Made by a program: the position numbers and the translations under genes. 64,000 bases of DNA from positions 7,514,166 to 7,578,165 of the forward strand of contig NC_084597.1 of NCBI RefSeq assembly GCF_033807715.1. Direction: 5' to 3'. Origin of the DNA: Cololabis saira. Its lineage: Eukaryota > Chordata > Actinopteri > Beloniformes > Belonidae. Below the pieces are notes generated by a model. That model was not told where the DNA came from, made no database searches, and was given only the letters and a program-made list of their open reading frames with translations. Shown in pieces: positions 20,667 to 33,000 of this stretch. The first letter of the stretch is position 1. Every line of letters begins with the position of its first letter.

Positions 20667-21135
20667 ACGGCCTGAGGTCCATTTTTTCAAGATCTCTGGC
20701 ATAGCAAAGGTCTGAATCTCATGTCTGATCAGCTGTTCCCGCTTCTCATGAGGAGACATAGTGTCCAACTCAAAGAGATTCCAGGACCTTCGTTTGTTCA
20801 CCTCCGACTGCCAAAAAATGGGTTTTGTTTGTTTCTTCTTCTTTTTTTCACGGCAGCAAAACCTCACAGTCTTGTCTCTGTGGCAGCCACGCCAAAATCA
20901 GCAAGGAAAGGCACATAGACTTTGCTTTTCTTTTCTTGTGAAATGGCCACACCAGCCTGACCGTCCGTCCTGATACAAATAATTATCCCTGTTCCTCTGA
21001 GTTTCACTCTGATCTTTAGGGTCTAGCTTTGACGAGCAAACCAGGAAAACAATGGGGTCACGAAAACATGCAGAGAAGAAGAAAGTGAGAAAATAAGGGA
21101 ACCAAAACTTATCCATTTTGGGGGTTTGTATGTTG
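20667..21135 (-). other. Unassigned, with a short minus-strand frame of unknown origin
   Basis: A minus-strand open frame (about 20690-20867) reads SWNLFELDTMSPHEKREQ and continues with charged residues before running into the foldback end. It looks more protein-like than the surrounding sequence. I do not recognise it; it may be an exon relic or a transposon fragment. Confidence 0.25.
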
Positions 21136-21139
21136 TTAA

Positions 21140-21480
21140 AGGAGCATGAGGCAGGATTGAGGCAGCATTTATGAAAAAAATTCGTATACGTTTTAAGTTT
21201 TCTAGTAATAATGTCAGATGAAGCGTTCCAAATCAAAAAGAATATTTCCTCTAGTGTATCTCTCCTTTGCCTTGAACAGGCTGTGTGCTGCAAAATGTGC
21301 TGCAATTCGGAGGCCGAATTTCCCGCGCTGGGCTGTGGATGTGACGTCACATGACGCTGCATGTACGTTCTCCCCGTTCTCCCGTGCCGGCTTCACTGTT
21401 GGCTGCAGTACCCCCAACGGCCGTCGTGGTGAAGGGTGGCGCTAGAGAGTCTCATTTCTTAAAAGGAGCCTCATGCTCCT
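21140..21480 (+). mobile_element. TTAA-flanked MITE, copy 2
   Basis: AGGAGCATGAGG / CCTCATGCTCCT ends, with TTAA at 21136-21139 and 21481-21484. The interior is very similar to copy 1. Confidence 0.85.
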
Positions 21481-21484
21481 TTAA

Positions 21485-22203
21485 AAGAAAGAACTGTAAT
21501 ATTAAGATTCGCAGTTCATTTTTATCATAGAAGAAATACTGCTCCAATTTGTAGTCACTTTTCTTAAATGGAGGCCTCCTGAAATGCTTCTGCATTTCTA
21601 AAACACAGTTTTTCTGTATCATAACAACAATAAACGCACCTTTGACATCACATCATTGCTTTTTCTATCTTGACATGTCATTTCTTCGGGTTCTCCACAA
21701 CATTTCAACATGAAATATCAACACTTATCAAGAATGTCAGAGATCTATCATCATTTGAAAAGGGATGTATATCATTTTTCCTCAAAGTTGGGTTCTTCAT
21801 GTCAAAAAAGTGGACTCACAAACCCCTTGGAGATATTTGCAGAAGGTTCATAATAATTCAACCATTTTCTTTCTAATCGCCATCAGAAACCCATCAACAC
21901 ATCCACCCACATTTACATGTTACAGGTATGTAAATCTATCTCATGGATACAATCACAGCATGATTCACTTTAGTTCACGACAACATTCCTCCTTTACCTC
22001 AGTTCTTCCCAGGAGGAGCTATATTACTACCTTTTTGTCCCAAAATACAGACTTCCCCTTGTTTAAACACCTGCTTTCAGTGTGTTTTAAGCCATGGAGC
22101 TGCTGCACCCGTCGTGTGAAGTCTGATTGATCATTTTTGAGAGTGAAGAATCAGTAATATTATTTTGTAATAATCAAACGAGAGGTGATGCACATTCATT
22201 GTA
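21485..22203. other. Unassigned stretch
   Basis: Nothing recognised; open frames are short and without motifs. Confidence 0.3.
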
Positions 22204-22300
22204 TTTATTCAGAATCAGAATCAGAAAAGGGTTTATTGCCAAGTTTTCACACGAGGAATTTGTTATGGTGATTGGTGCAACACAATACAATTATAAAAAC
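22204..22300 (-). repeat. LINE 3' end, antisense
   Basis: (GAATCA)n, then AAAAGGGTTTATTGCCAAG. This is the inverse of the tail at 17675-17757 and also covers the TTGCACCAATCACC region where the Tol2-like MITE is inserted elsewhere. The large array begins directly after it. Confidence 0.65.
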
Positions 22301-24380
22301 AATTAAAGCTGCAAGCAGCGATGAACGGGCCCTCGCACTCACGGCCACCGCCCCCCATAAGCATATCAGAAATGACACCACCCACGACTTCCTATGTCAA
22401 ACCATTCAAAAGTTATAGCAGAAAAAAGGGACAACCAATCAGAAGAAGGGGCGGGGCTAATTCAGGCCAATGAAGGTCAAGGACTCCATACAGAATCTGA
22501 TGACACCAACCACGACTCTCTATGTCAAACCATTCAAAAGTTATAGCAGAAAATCGGGACAACCAATCAAAAGAAGGGGCGGGGCTAATTAAGGCCAACG
22601 AAGCTTAAGGACTCATTACAGAGTCCCATGACACCACCCACAACTTCCTATGTCAAACCATTCAAAAGTTATGGCAGAGAAAAGGGACAACCAATCAGAA
22701 GAAGGGGCGGGGCTAATTCAGGCCAATGAAGGTCAAGGGCTCCATAAAGAATCTGATGACACCACCCACGACTCTCTATGTCAAACCATTCCAAAGTTAT
22801 AGCAGAAAATCGGGACAACCAATCAGAAGAAGGGGCGGGGCTAATTAAGGCCAACGAAGCTTGAGGACTCATTACAGAGTCCCATGACACCACCCACGAC
22901 TCTCTATGTCAAACCATTCAAAAGTTATGGCAGAGAAAAGTATTCTAGGGGGTGCTGTTGAGCCGTTATGCCACGCCCATTAATGCAAGCCATGAAATAT
23001 CAAATTTATCGCCAGGCCTGGCTTGCATGCAAAATTTGGTGACTTTTGGAGAACTATCAAATATTGACCAATCACATGAAGGGGGGGCGCGCCTTTTGGT
23101 GTCTAGCGTCGCCACGGTAACACTTTTGAAAGAGAAAAGTAATGCGCGTAGTCGCAGGATGGAGACGCACATTTTGATGTATAACACACTTGGGGACACG
23201 TTACGGTTCGGGCTGAATTAACTGCCGAAGGAATGGCATAAATTTCGCCAAAATGACACGATTAATTCAAAATGGCCAACATCCTGTTCGGTTTCGGGCA
23301 TGACCCCAAGAGACTTTTGTTTAAGTTGCGCCATGATACAGGTGTGTACCGATTTTCGTGCATGTACGTCTAACCGTATTGTGGGGCTTGAGGCACAAAG
23401 TTTTCAAGGGGGCGCTGTTGAGCCATTTTGCCACGCCCATTAATACAAACCGTTAAATACCAAATTTTTTGCCAGGCCTGGCTTGGGTGCAAAATTTGGT
23501 GCCTTTTGGGGAACTATCAAATATAGACCAATCAGATGAAGGGGGGGTGCGCTTGTTGGCGTCTAGCATCGCCACGGTAACACTTTTGAAAGAGAAAAGT
23601 AATGCGTGTAGTCGCAGGGTGGAGACGCACATTTTGATGTATAACACATCTGGGTTCACGATACGGTTCGGGCTGAATTAATTCTCGAAGGAATGGCATA
23701 TATTGCTCCAAAATTACGCGATTAATGCAGAATGTTCAAAATGGCCGACTTCCTGTTCGGTTTCGGCCATGGCGCCAAGAGACTTTTCTTTTAGTTGCGA
23801 CATGATACAGGTGTGTACCGATTTTCGTTCATGTACGTCAAAGCGTATTATGGGGCTTGAGGCGCAAAGTCTTTTCGGTCTGGACCAATCAGATGAAGGG
23901 TGGGCACGCTTTTTGGCGTCTAGCGTCGCCACGGTAACGCTTTTGAAAGAGAAAAGTAATGCGTGGGGTCGGAGGATGGAGACGCACATTTTGATGTATA
24001 ACACACTTGGGGGAACGTTACGGTTCGGGCTGAATTAACTGCCGAAGGAAGGCATAAATTTCGCCAAAATGACACGATTAATTCAAAATGGCCGACTTCC
24101 TGTTCGGTTTCTCGACATGACGCCCAGAGACTTTTCTTTAAGTTGCGCCATGATACAGGTGTGTACCGATTTTCGTGCATGTACGTCAAACCGTATCGTG
24201 GGGCTTGAGGCACAAAGTTTTCAAGGGGGCGCTGTTGAGCCATTTTGCCACGCCCATTAATGCAAACCATTAAATATCAAATTTTTCGCCAGGCCTGACT
24301 TGGGTGCAAAATTTGGTGACTTTTTGGGCATGTTAAGGGGGGCAAAAAGGCCATCACTTTGTCAGAAGAAAAATAATAAT
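22301..24380 (+). repeat. Hairpin-ended repeat, array member 1
   Basis: Starts with the 5' terminus AATTAAAGCTGCAAGCAGC (GCTGC-AA-GCAGC hairpin) and GGGCCCTCGCAC. Five sub-repeats of about 128 bp follow, each with TGACACCACCCACGACT, ACCAATCAGAAG and GGGGCGGGGC. Then come units of about 460 bp, each with GGCGCTGTTGAGCC, CACGCCCATTAATGCAAACC, TCGCCACGGTAAC and TTCCTGTTCGGTTTCGG. It ends in a (AAT)n stretch and lacks the 3' hairpin. Short antisense frames recur in every unit but differ by indels and are not taken as genes. Confidence 0.85.
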
Positions 24381-25916
24381 AATTAAAGCTGCAAGCAGCG
24401 ATGAACGGGCCCTCGCACTCACGGCCACCGCCCCCCATAAGCATATCAGAAAAGACACCACCCACGACTTCCTATGTCAAAACATTCAAAAGTTATAGCA
24501 GAAAAAAGGGACAACCAATCAGAAGAGGGGGCGGGGCTAATTCAGGTCAATGAAGGTCAAGGACTCCATACATAATCTGATGACACCACCCACGACTCTC
24601 TATGTCAAATCATTCCAAAGTTATAGCAGAAAATCGGGACAACCAATCAGAAGAGGGGGCGGGGCTAATTAAGGCCAACTAAGCTTAAGGACTCATTACA
24701 GAGTCCCATGACACCACCCACAACTTCCTATGTCAAACCATTCAAAAGTTATGGCAGATAAAAGTATTCTAGGGGGCGCTGTTGAGCCGTTAGGCCACGC
24801 CCATTAATGCAAACCATGAAATATCAAATGTATTGCCAGGCCTGGCTTGCATGCAAAATTTGGTGACTTTTGGAGAACTATCAAATATGGACCAATCACA
24901 TGAAGGGGAGCGCGCCTTTTGGCGTCTAGCGTCGCCACGGTAACACTTTTGAAAGAGAAAAGTAATGCGTGGTGTCGCAGGATGTAGACGCACATTTTGA
25001 TGTATAACACACCTGGGTGCACAATACGGTTCGGGCTGAATTAACTGCCGAAGGAATGGCATAAATTTCGCCAAAATGACAAAATTTATTCAAAATGGCC
25101 GACATCCTGTTCGGTTTCGGCCATGGCTGCAAGAGACTTTTCTTTAAGTTGTGCCATGATACATGTGTGTAGCGATTTTCGTGCATGTACGTCAAACCGT
25201 ATTGTGGGGCTTGAGGCACAAAGTTTTCCGGGGGGCGCTGTTGAGCCATTTTGCCACGCCCATTAATGCAAACCATGAAATATCAAATTTATCGCCAGGC
25301 CTGGCTTGCATGCAAAATTTGGTGCCTTTTGGGGAACTATCAAATATGGACCAATCAGATGAAGGGGGGGTGCGCTTGTTGGCGTCTAGCGTCGCCACGG
25401 TAACACTTCTGAAAGAGAAAAGTAATGCGTGTAGTCGCAGGATAGAGACGCACATTTTGATGTATAACACACCTGGGTTCACGTTACGGTTCGGGCTGAA
25501 TTAACTGCCGAAGGAATGGCATAAATTGCGCCAAAGTGACACGATTAATTCAAAATGGCCGACTTCCTGTTCGGTTTCGGCCATGTTGCCAAGAGACTTT
25601 TCTTTAAGTTGTGTACTGATACAGGTGTGTACCGATTTTCGTGCATGTACGTCAAACCGTATCGTGGGGCTTGAGGCACAAAGTTTTCAAGGGGGCGCTG
25701 TTGAGCCATTTTACCACGCCCATTAATGCAAACCATTAAATATCAAATTTTTCGCCAGGCCTGACTTGGGTGCAAAATTTGGTGACTTTTTGGGCATGTT
25801 AAGGGGGGCAAAAAGGCCATCACTTTGTCAGAAGAAAAAAAAAAAAAATAATAATAATAATAATAAAAATTCCTGCAAATACAATAGGGCCTTCGCACTG
25901 CAAGTGCTCGGGCCCT
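24381..25916 (+). repeat. Hairpin-ended repeat, array member 2
   Basis: Complete-looking member: 5' terminus at 24381, 128-bp sub-repeats, 460-bp units, (AAT)n, then the 3' hairpin at 25887-25913 with arms GGGCC / GGCCC and GCACT / AGTGC. It is joined without a gap to member 3. It starts the first copy of the 5.2-kb tandem duplication. Confidence 0.87.
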
Positions 25917-26723
25917 AATTAAAGCTGCAAGCATCAATGAACGGGCCCTCGCACTCACGTCAACCGCCCCCCATAAGCATATCAGAAATGACACCACCCA
26001 CGACTTCCTATGTCAAACCCTTCAAAAGTAATAGCAGAAAAAAGGGACGATCAGTCAGAAGAAGGGGCGGGGCTAATTCAGGGCAAAGAAGATCAAGGAC
26101 TCATTACAGAGTCCCATGACACCACCCACGACTCTCTATGTCAAAACATTCAAAAGTTATAGCAGAAAATAGGGACAACCAATCAGAAAAAGGGACTGGG
26201 CTAATTGTCACCAATTATGGTCAAGGACTCAATGCCGAGTCCCATGACACCACCCACGACTCTCTATGTCAAACCTTTCAAAAGTTATGGCAGAAAAAAG
26301 TATTCTAGGGGGCGCTGTTGAGCCGTGAGGACACGCCCATTAATGCAAACCATGAAAAAAAAAATCTGATCACTCAAATGAACGACGATCATACAGTACA
26401 GCTGTATCTCATGGTCCAGAATGTATGATATTATATTAATCTATTATACCATATTATATTACATGTTGTTATTTCATATTAGCGTACCCAGTAATATAGC
26501 ATATTGTATTATTGCATTTTTTGTATTATTTGCAATTTCAATTTATAACACTAATATACAATTCCTCACACACACACTCCTTCCAAATGTTTCTTTTTTT
26601 TCTCCATTATGACAATTGTATGCTGTCATCCTTTATGTTTTTTGTTTTTAAGCTTGTTATGTCTGTTATTCAAATATATTAATACATTCATTAATATGCT
26701 ATACTGTATTTTGTATTGTGTAT

Positions 26724-26854
<131 letters not shown>

Positions 26855-27044
26855 ATACCTGAAGTGTGACTACCTGCAGAACGTATTTTAGCATGAAAGC
26901 TTGCATATTTAACGTACATCAAGCATCCTGTATCATAGCTACATGTCTGCCGTTTGTAACAAAGCAAACCGCGTGAAAATCGGTTGAAAATCAAGTGAGT
27001 TATAGTTATTTTACTTATGCAGACACCTCCTTCCACAATAGAAG

Positions 27045-27190
27045 TGAACGCTCTAGAGTTAAAGCGATACCGATCCAAGATGGCGGCCACGCCCGACGTT
27101 CTCAGGCAGTCAATGCGGCGCCTCGACCAAGATGGCGGCCGTGCTGAACATCAGCCCCTCCCCCCGCGGGAGCTGCGCGCGCAAACTCCA
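27045..27190 (+). promoter_or_regulatory. CpG-rich block with two YY1-type motifs
   Basis: Two AAGATGGCGGCC motifs (27077 and 27129 regions) match the YY1 consensus AAGATGGCGGC. They lie within CpG-rich sequence that also contains CCCCTCCCCCCGCGGGAGC. The arrangement resembles a TATA-less promoter. Repeated at about 32278-32424. Function is inferred only. Confidence 0.4.
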
Positions 27191-27337
27191 CTCAAATTCA
27201 AAAGTTATGGCAGAAAATCGGGACAACCAATCAGAAGAAGGGGAAAGAGAAAAGTAATGTGCGTCGTCACAGGACAGAGACGAAAATTTTGATGTAAAAA
27301 AAACACAAAAATTGCTGACAAAAATTATGGCATATCA

Positions 27338-27412
27338 AGCCAGGCTTGAACTCTCGACCTCTGGCAGCAAAGACCGCAATAATCTGTCTGAGCTAAGTCT
27401 CAGCTATTCCTT
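27338..27412 (-). other. tRNA-derived segment, copy 1
   Basis: The minus strand contains TTAGCTCAGACAG (A-box-like) and, about 35 bases on, GTCGAGAGTTCAAGCC (B-box-like), as in a tRNA or tRNA-derived SINE head. Acceptor and T stems do not pair well and the anticodon loop is not canonical, so it is not a working tRNA gene. A second copy lies at about 32570-32643. Confidence 0.5.
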
Positions 27413-27614
27413 TTATTTGACCTACTGGCTTAGGACAGACCAACATAGCGATAAAATGTCTGGAACTTTTTTTTTCCTAATTTTTTAAATATTTGTAGGT
27501 TATAAATATTAGTAAAACCCTACTATTTAAATTATTACTTTTTCTGTAACCATTCTGCCAAGGTTGTAACCGGGCTGAGCCGGGAATATTTCTGAAGTCA
27601 CCACATTACAGGGA

Positions 27615-27775
27615 GCTGATTGGTCGGGGGGCGGGGCCGTCATCACCCTACTCGCCACTGATTGGTCGGGGGGCGGCGCCGTCATCACCCTACTCGCCAC
27701 TGATTGGTCGGGGGGCGGGGCCGCCATCACCCTACTCGCCACTGATTGGTCAGGGGGCGGGGCCGGCATACGTTT
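27615..27775. repeat. 42-bp minisatellite, copy 1
   Basis: About four units of 42 bp, each containing GATTGGTCGGGGGGCGGGGCC and CATCACCCTACTCGCC. Each unit therefore has an inverted CCAAT box (ATTGG) next to a GC box. The 14-residue periodic antisense frame is an artefact of the 42-bp period. Repeated at 32848-33000. Confidence 0.92.
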
Positions 27776-29596
27776 GAATCAGGAAGCGGGAGTCAGCGCG
27801 AGAGCGACTGGCGGCTCGCAGCAATTTTATTATAAAAAAAGGACAACCAATCAGAAGAAGGGGCGGGGCTAATTCAGGCCAATGAAGGTCAAGGACTCCA
27901 TAAAGAATCTGATGACACCACCCACGACTCTCTATGTCAAACCATTCAAAAGTTATAGCAGAAAATCGGGACAACCAATCAGAAGAAGGGGCGGGGCTAA
28001 TTAAGGCCAACGAAGCTTAAGGACTCATTACAGAGTCCCATGACACCACCCACGACTCTCTATGTGAAACCATTCAAAAGTTATGGCAGAGAAAAGTATT
28101 CTAGGGGGCGCTGTTGAGCCGTTAGGCCACGCCCATTAATGCAAACCATGAAATATCAAATTTATCGCCAGGCCTGGCTTGCATGCAAAATTTGGTGACT
28201 TTTGGAGAACTATCAAATATGGACCAATCACATGAAGGGGGGCCGCGCCTTTTGGCGTCTAGCGTCGCCACGGTAATGCTTTTGAAAGAGAAAAGTAATG
28301 CGTGTTGTCCCAGGATGGAGACGCACATTTTGATGTATAACACACCTGGGTGCACGTTACGGTTCGGGCTGAATTAACTGCCGAAGGAATGGCATAAATT
28401 TCGCCAAAATGACACAATTTATTCAAAATGGCCGACATCCTGTTCGGTTTCGGCCATGGCTCCAAGAGACTTTTCTTTAAGTTGTGCCATGATACAGGTG
28501 TGTAGCGATTTTCGTGCATGTACGTCAAACCGTATTGTGGGGCTTGAGGCACAAAGTTTTCCGGGGGGCGCTGTTGAGCCATTTTGCCACGCCCATTAAT
28601 GCAAACCTTGAAATATCAAATTTATCGCCAGGCCTGGCTTGCATGCCAAATTTGGTGCCTTTTGTGGAACTATCAAATATGGACCAATCAGATGAAGGGG
28701 GGGTGCGCTTGTTGGCGTCTAGCGTCGCCACGGTAACACTTTTGAAAGAGAAAAGTAATGCGTGTAGTAGCAGGATTGAGACGCACATTTTGATGTATAA
28801 CACATCTGGGTTCACGATACGGTTCGGGCTGAATTAACTCTCGAAGGAATGGCATATATTGCTCCAAAATTACGCAATTAATTCAGAATGTTCAAAATGG
28901 CCGACTTCCTGTTCGGTTTCGGCCATGGCGCCAAGAGACTTTTCTTTTAGTTGTGACATGATACAGGTGTGTACCGATTTTCCTTCATGTACGTCACACC
29001 GTATTATGGGGCTTGAGGCACAAAGTTTTTTCTGTCGAACCAATCAGATGAAGGGTGGGCGCGCTTTTTGGCATCTAGCGCCGCCACGGTAACGCTTTTG
29101 AAAGAGAAAAGTAATGCGTGTTGTCGCAGGATGGAGACGCACATTTTGATGTATAACACACTTGGGGGCACGTTACGGTTCGGGCTGAATTAACTTTCGA
29201 AGGAATGGCATAAATTTCGCCAAAATGACACGAGTAATTCAAAATGGCCGACATCCTGTTCGGTTTCGGGCATGATCCCAAGAGACTTTTGTTTAAGTTG
29301 TCCCATGATACAGGTGTGTACCGATTTTCGTGCATGTACGTCAAACCGTATCGTGGGGCTTGAGGCACAAAGTTTTCAAGGGGGCGCTGTTGAGCCATTT
29401 TGCCACGCCCATTAATGCAAACCTTTAAATATCAAATTTTTCGCCAGGCCTGACTAGGGTGCAAAATTTGGTGACTTTTTGGGCATGTTAAGGGGGGCAA
29501 AAAGGCCTTCACTTTGTCAGGAAAATAATAATAATAATAATAATAAAAATTCCTGCAAATACAATAGGGCCTTCGCTCTGAAGGTGCTCGGGCCCT

Positions 29597-31077
29597 AATT
29601 AAAGCTGCAAGCAGCGATGAACGGGCCCTCGCACTCACGGCCACCGCCCCCCATAAGCATATCAGAAAAGACACCACCCACGACTTCCTATGTCAAAACA
29701 TTCAAAAGTTATAGCAGAAAAAAGGGACAACCAATCAGAAGAAGGGGCGGGGCTAATTCAGGTCAATGAAGGTCAAGGACTCCATACATAATCTGATGAC
29801 ACCACCCACGACTCTCTATGTCAAATCATTCCAAAGTTATAGCAGAAAATCGGGACAACCAATCAGAAGAGGGGGCGGGGCTAATTAAGGCCAACTAAGC
29901 TTAAGGACTCATTACAGAGTCCCATGACACCACCCACAACTTCCTATGTCAAACCATTCAAAAGTTATGGCAGATAAAAGTATTCTAGGGGGCGCTGTTG
30001 AGCCGTTAGGCCACGCCCATTAATGCAAACCATGAAATATCAAATGTATTGCCAGGCCTGGCTTGCATGCAAAATTTGGTGACTTTTGGAGAACTATCAA
30101 ATATGGACCAATCACATGAAGGGGAGCGCGCCTTTTGGCGTCTAGCGTCGCCACGGTAACACTTTTGAAAGAGAAAAGTAATGCGTGGTGTCGCAGGATG
30201 TAGACGCACATTTTGATGTATAACACACCTGGGTGCACAATACGGTTCGGGCTGAATTAACTGCCGAAGGAATGGCATAAATTTCGCCAAAATGACAAAA
30301 TTTATTCAAAATGGCCGACATCCTGTTCGGTTTCGGCCATGGCTGCAAGAGACTTTTCTTTAAGTTGTGCCATGATACATGTGTGTAGCGATTTTCGTGC
30401 ATGTACGTCAAACCGTATTGTGGGGCTTGAGGCACAAAGTTTTCCGGGGGGCGCTGTTGAGCCATTTTGCCACGCCCATTAATGCAAACCATGAAATATC
30501 AAATTTATCGCCAGGCCTGGCTTGCATGCAAAATTTGGTGCCTTTTGGGGAACTATCAAATATGGACCAATCAGATGAAGGGGGGGTGCGCTTGTTGGCG
30601 TCTAGCGTCGCCACGGTAACACTTCTGAAAGAGAAAAGTAATGCGTGTAGTCGCAGGATAGAGACGCACATTTTGATGTATAACACACCTGGGTTCACGT
30701 TACGGTTCGGGCTGAATTAACTGCCGAAGGAATGGCATAAATTGCGCCAAAGTGACACGATTAATTCAAAATGGCCGACTTCCTGTTCGGTTTCGGCCAT
30801 GTTGCCAAGAGACTTTTCTTTAAGTTGTGTACTGATACAGGTGTGTACCGATTTTCGTGCATGTACGTCAAACCGTATCGTGGGGCTTGAGGCACAAAGT
30901 TTTCAAGGGGGCGCTGTTGAGCCATTTTACCACGCCCATTAATGCAAACCATTAAATATCAAATTTTTCGCCAGGCCTGACTTGGGTGCAAAATTTGGTG
31001 ACTTTTTGGGCATGTTAAGGGGGGCAAAAAGGCCATCACTTTGTCAGAAGAAAAAAAAAAAAAATAATAATAATAAT
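29597..31077 (+). repeat. Hairpin-ended repeat, array member 4
   Basis: Nearly identical to member 2. Ends in (AAT)n directly at the next 5' terminus, without a 3' hairpin. Confidence 0.87.
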
Positions 31078-31946
31078 AATTAAAGCTGCAAGCAGCAATG
31101 AACGGGCCCTCGCACTCACGTCAACCGCCCCCCATAAGCATATCAGAAATGACACCACCCACGACTTCCTATGTCAAACCCTTCAAAAGTTATAGCAGAA
31201 AAAAGGGACGACCAGTCAGAAGAAGGGGCGGGGCTAATTCAGGGCAAAGAAGATCAAGGACTCATTACAGAGTCCCATGACACCACCCACGACTCTCTAT
31301 GTCAAAACATTCAAAAGTTATAGCAGAAAATAGGGACAACCAATCAGAAAAAGGGACTGGGCTAATTGTCACCAATTATGGTCAAGGACTCAATGCCGAG
31401 TCCCATGACACCACCCACGACTCTCTATGTCAAACCTTTCAAAAGTTATGGCAGAAAAAAGTATTCTAGGGGGCGCTGTTGAGCCGTGAGGACACGCCCA
31501 TTAATGCAAACCATGAAAAAAAAAATCAGATCACTCAAATGAACGACGATCATACAGTACAGCTGTATCTCATGGTCCAGAATGTATGATATTATATTAA
31601 TCTATTATACCATATTATATTACATGTTGTTATTTCATATTAGCGTACCCAGTAATATAGCATATTGTATTATTGCATTGTATGTTGCTTCATTTCATAT
31701 ATTTTTGACTGTATTATATTGTAAAATGATATATCATAGCGATTGCATTATTATATAATTTCAATTTATAACACTAATATACAATTCCTCACACACACAC
31801 TCCTTCCAAATGTTTCTTTTTTTTCTCCATTATGACAATTGTATGCTGTCATCCGTTATGTTTTTTGTTTTTAAGCTTGTTATGTCTGTTATTCAAATAT
31901 ATTAATACATTCATTAATATGCTATACTGTATTTTGTATTGTGTAT

Positions 31947-32091
<145 letters not shown>

Positions 32092-32569
32092 CCTGAAGTG
32101 TGACTACCTGTAGAACGTATTTTAGCATGAAAGCTTGCATATTTAACGTACATCAAGCATCCTGTATCATAGCTACATGTCTGCCGTTTGTAACAAAGCA
32201 AACCGCGTGAAAATCGGTTGAAAATCAAGTGAATTATAGTTATTTTACTTATGCAGACACCTCCTTCCACAATAGAAGTGAACGCTCTAGAGTTAAAGCG
32301 ATACCGATCCAAGATGGCGGCCACGCCCGACGTTCTCAGGCAGTCAATGCGGCGCCTTGACCAAGATGGCGGCCGCGCTGAACATCAGCCCCTCCCCCCG
32401 CGGGAGCTGCGCGCGCAAACTCCACTCAAATTCAAAAGTTATGGCAGAAAATCGGGACAACCAATCAGAAGAAGGGGAAAGAGAAAAGTAATGTGCGTCG
32501 TCACAGGACAGAGACGAACATTTTGATGTAAAAAAAACACAAAAATTGCTGACAAAAATTTTGGCATAT

Positions 32570-32643
32570 CAAGCCAGGCTTGAACTCTCGACCTCTGGCA
32601 GCAAAGACCGCAATAATCTGGCTGAGCTAAGTCTCAGCTATTC
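32570..32643 (-). other. tRNA-derived segment, copy 2
   Basis: Same A-box/B-box-like arrangement as 27338-27412, with one or two changes (CAGCCAG for CAGACAG). Confidence 0.48.
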
Positions 32644-32847
32644 CTTTTATTTGACCTACTGGGTTAGGACAGACCAACATAGCGATAAAATGTCTGGAAC
32701 TTTTTTTTCCTAATTTTTTAAATATTTGTAAGTTATAAATATTAGTAAAACCCTACTATTTAAATTATTACTTTTTTTGTAACCATTCTGCCAAGGTTGT
32801 AACCGGGCTGAGCCGGGAATATTTCTGAAGTCACCACATTACAGGGA

Positions 32848-33000
32848 GCTGATTGGTCGGGGGCGGGGCCGTCATCACCCTACTCGCCACTGATTGGTCG
32901 GGGGGCGGGGCCGTCATCACCCTACTCGCCACTGATTGGTCGGGGGGCGGGGCCGCCATCACCCTACTCGCCACTGATTGGTCAGGGGGCGGGGCCGGCA
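32848..33000. repeat. 42-bp minisatellite, copy 2
   Basis: Four units of the CCAAT/GC-box repeat described at 27615, with small changes; the first unit is one base shorter. Confidence 0.92.

Noticed and set aside
20634..20867. Host exon on the minus strand (SWNLFELDTMSPHEKREQ)
   Set aside because: Protein-like, but unrecognised, short, and fused into the foldback end; kept only as an unassigned note.
27338..27412. Functional tRNA gene
   Set aside because: A- and B-box-like words are present, but acceptor and T stems do not pair and the anticodon loop is not canonical.
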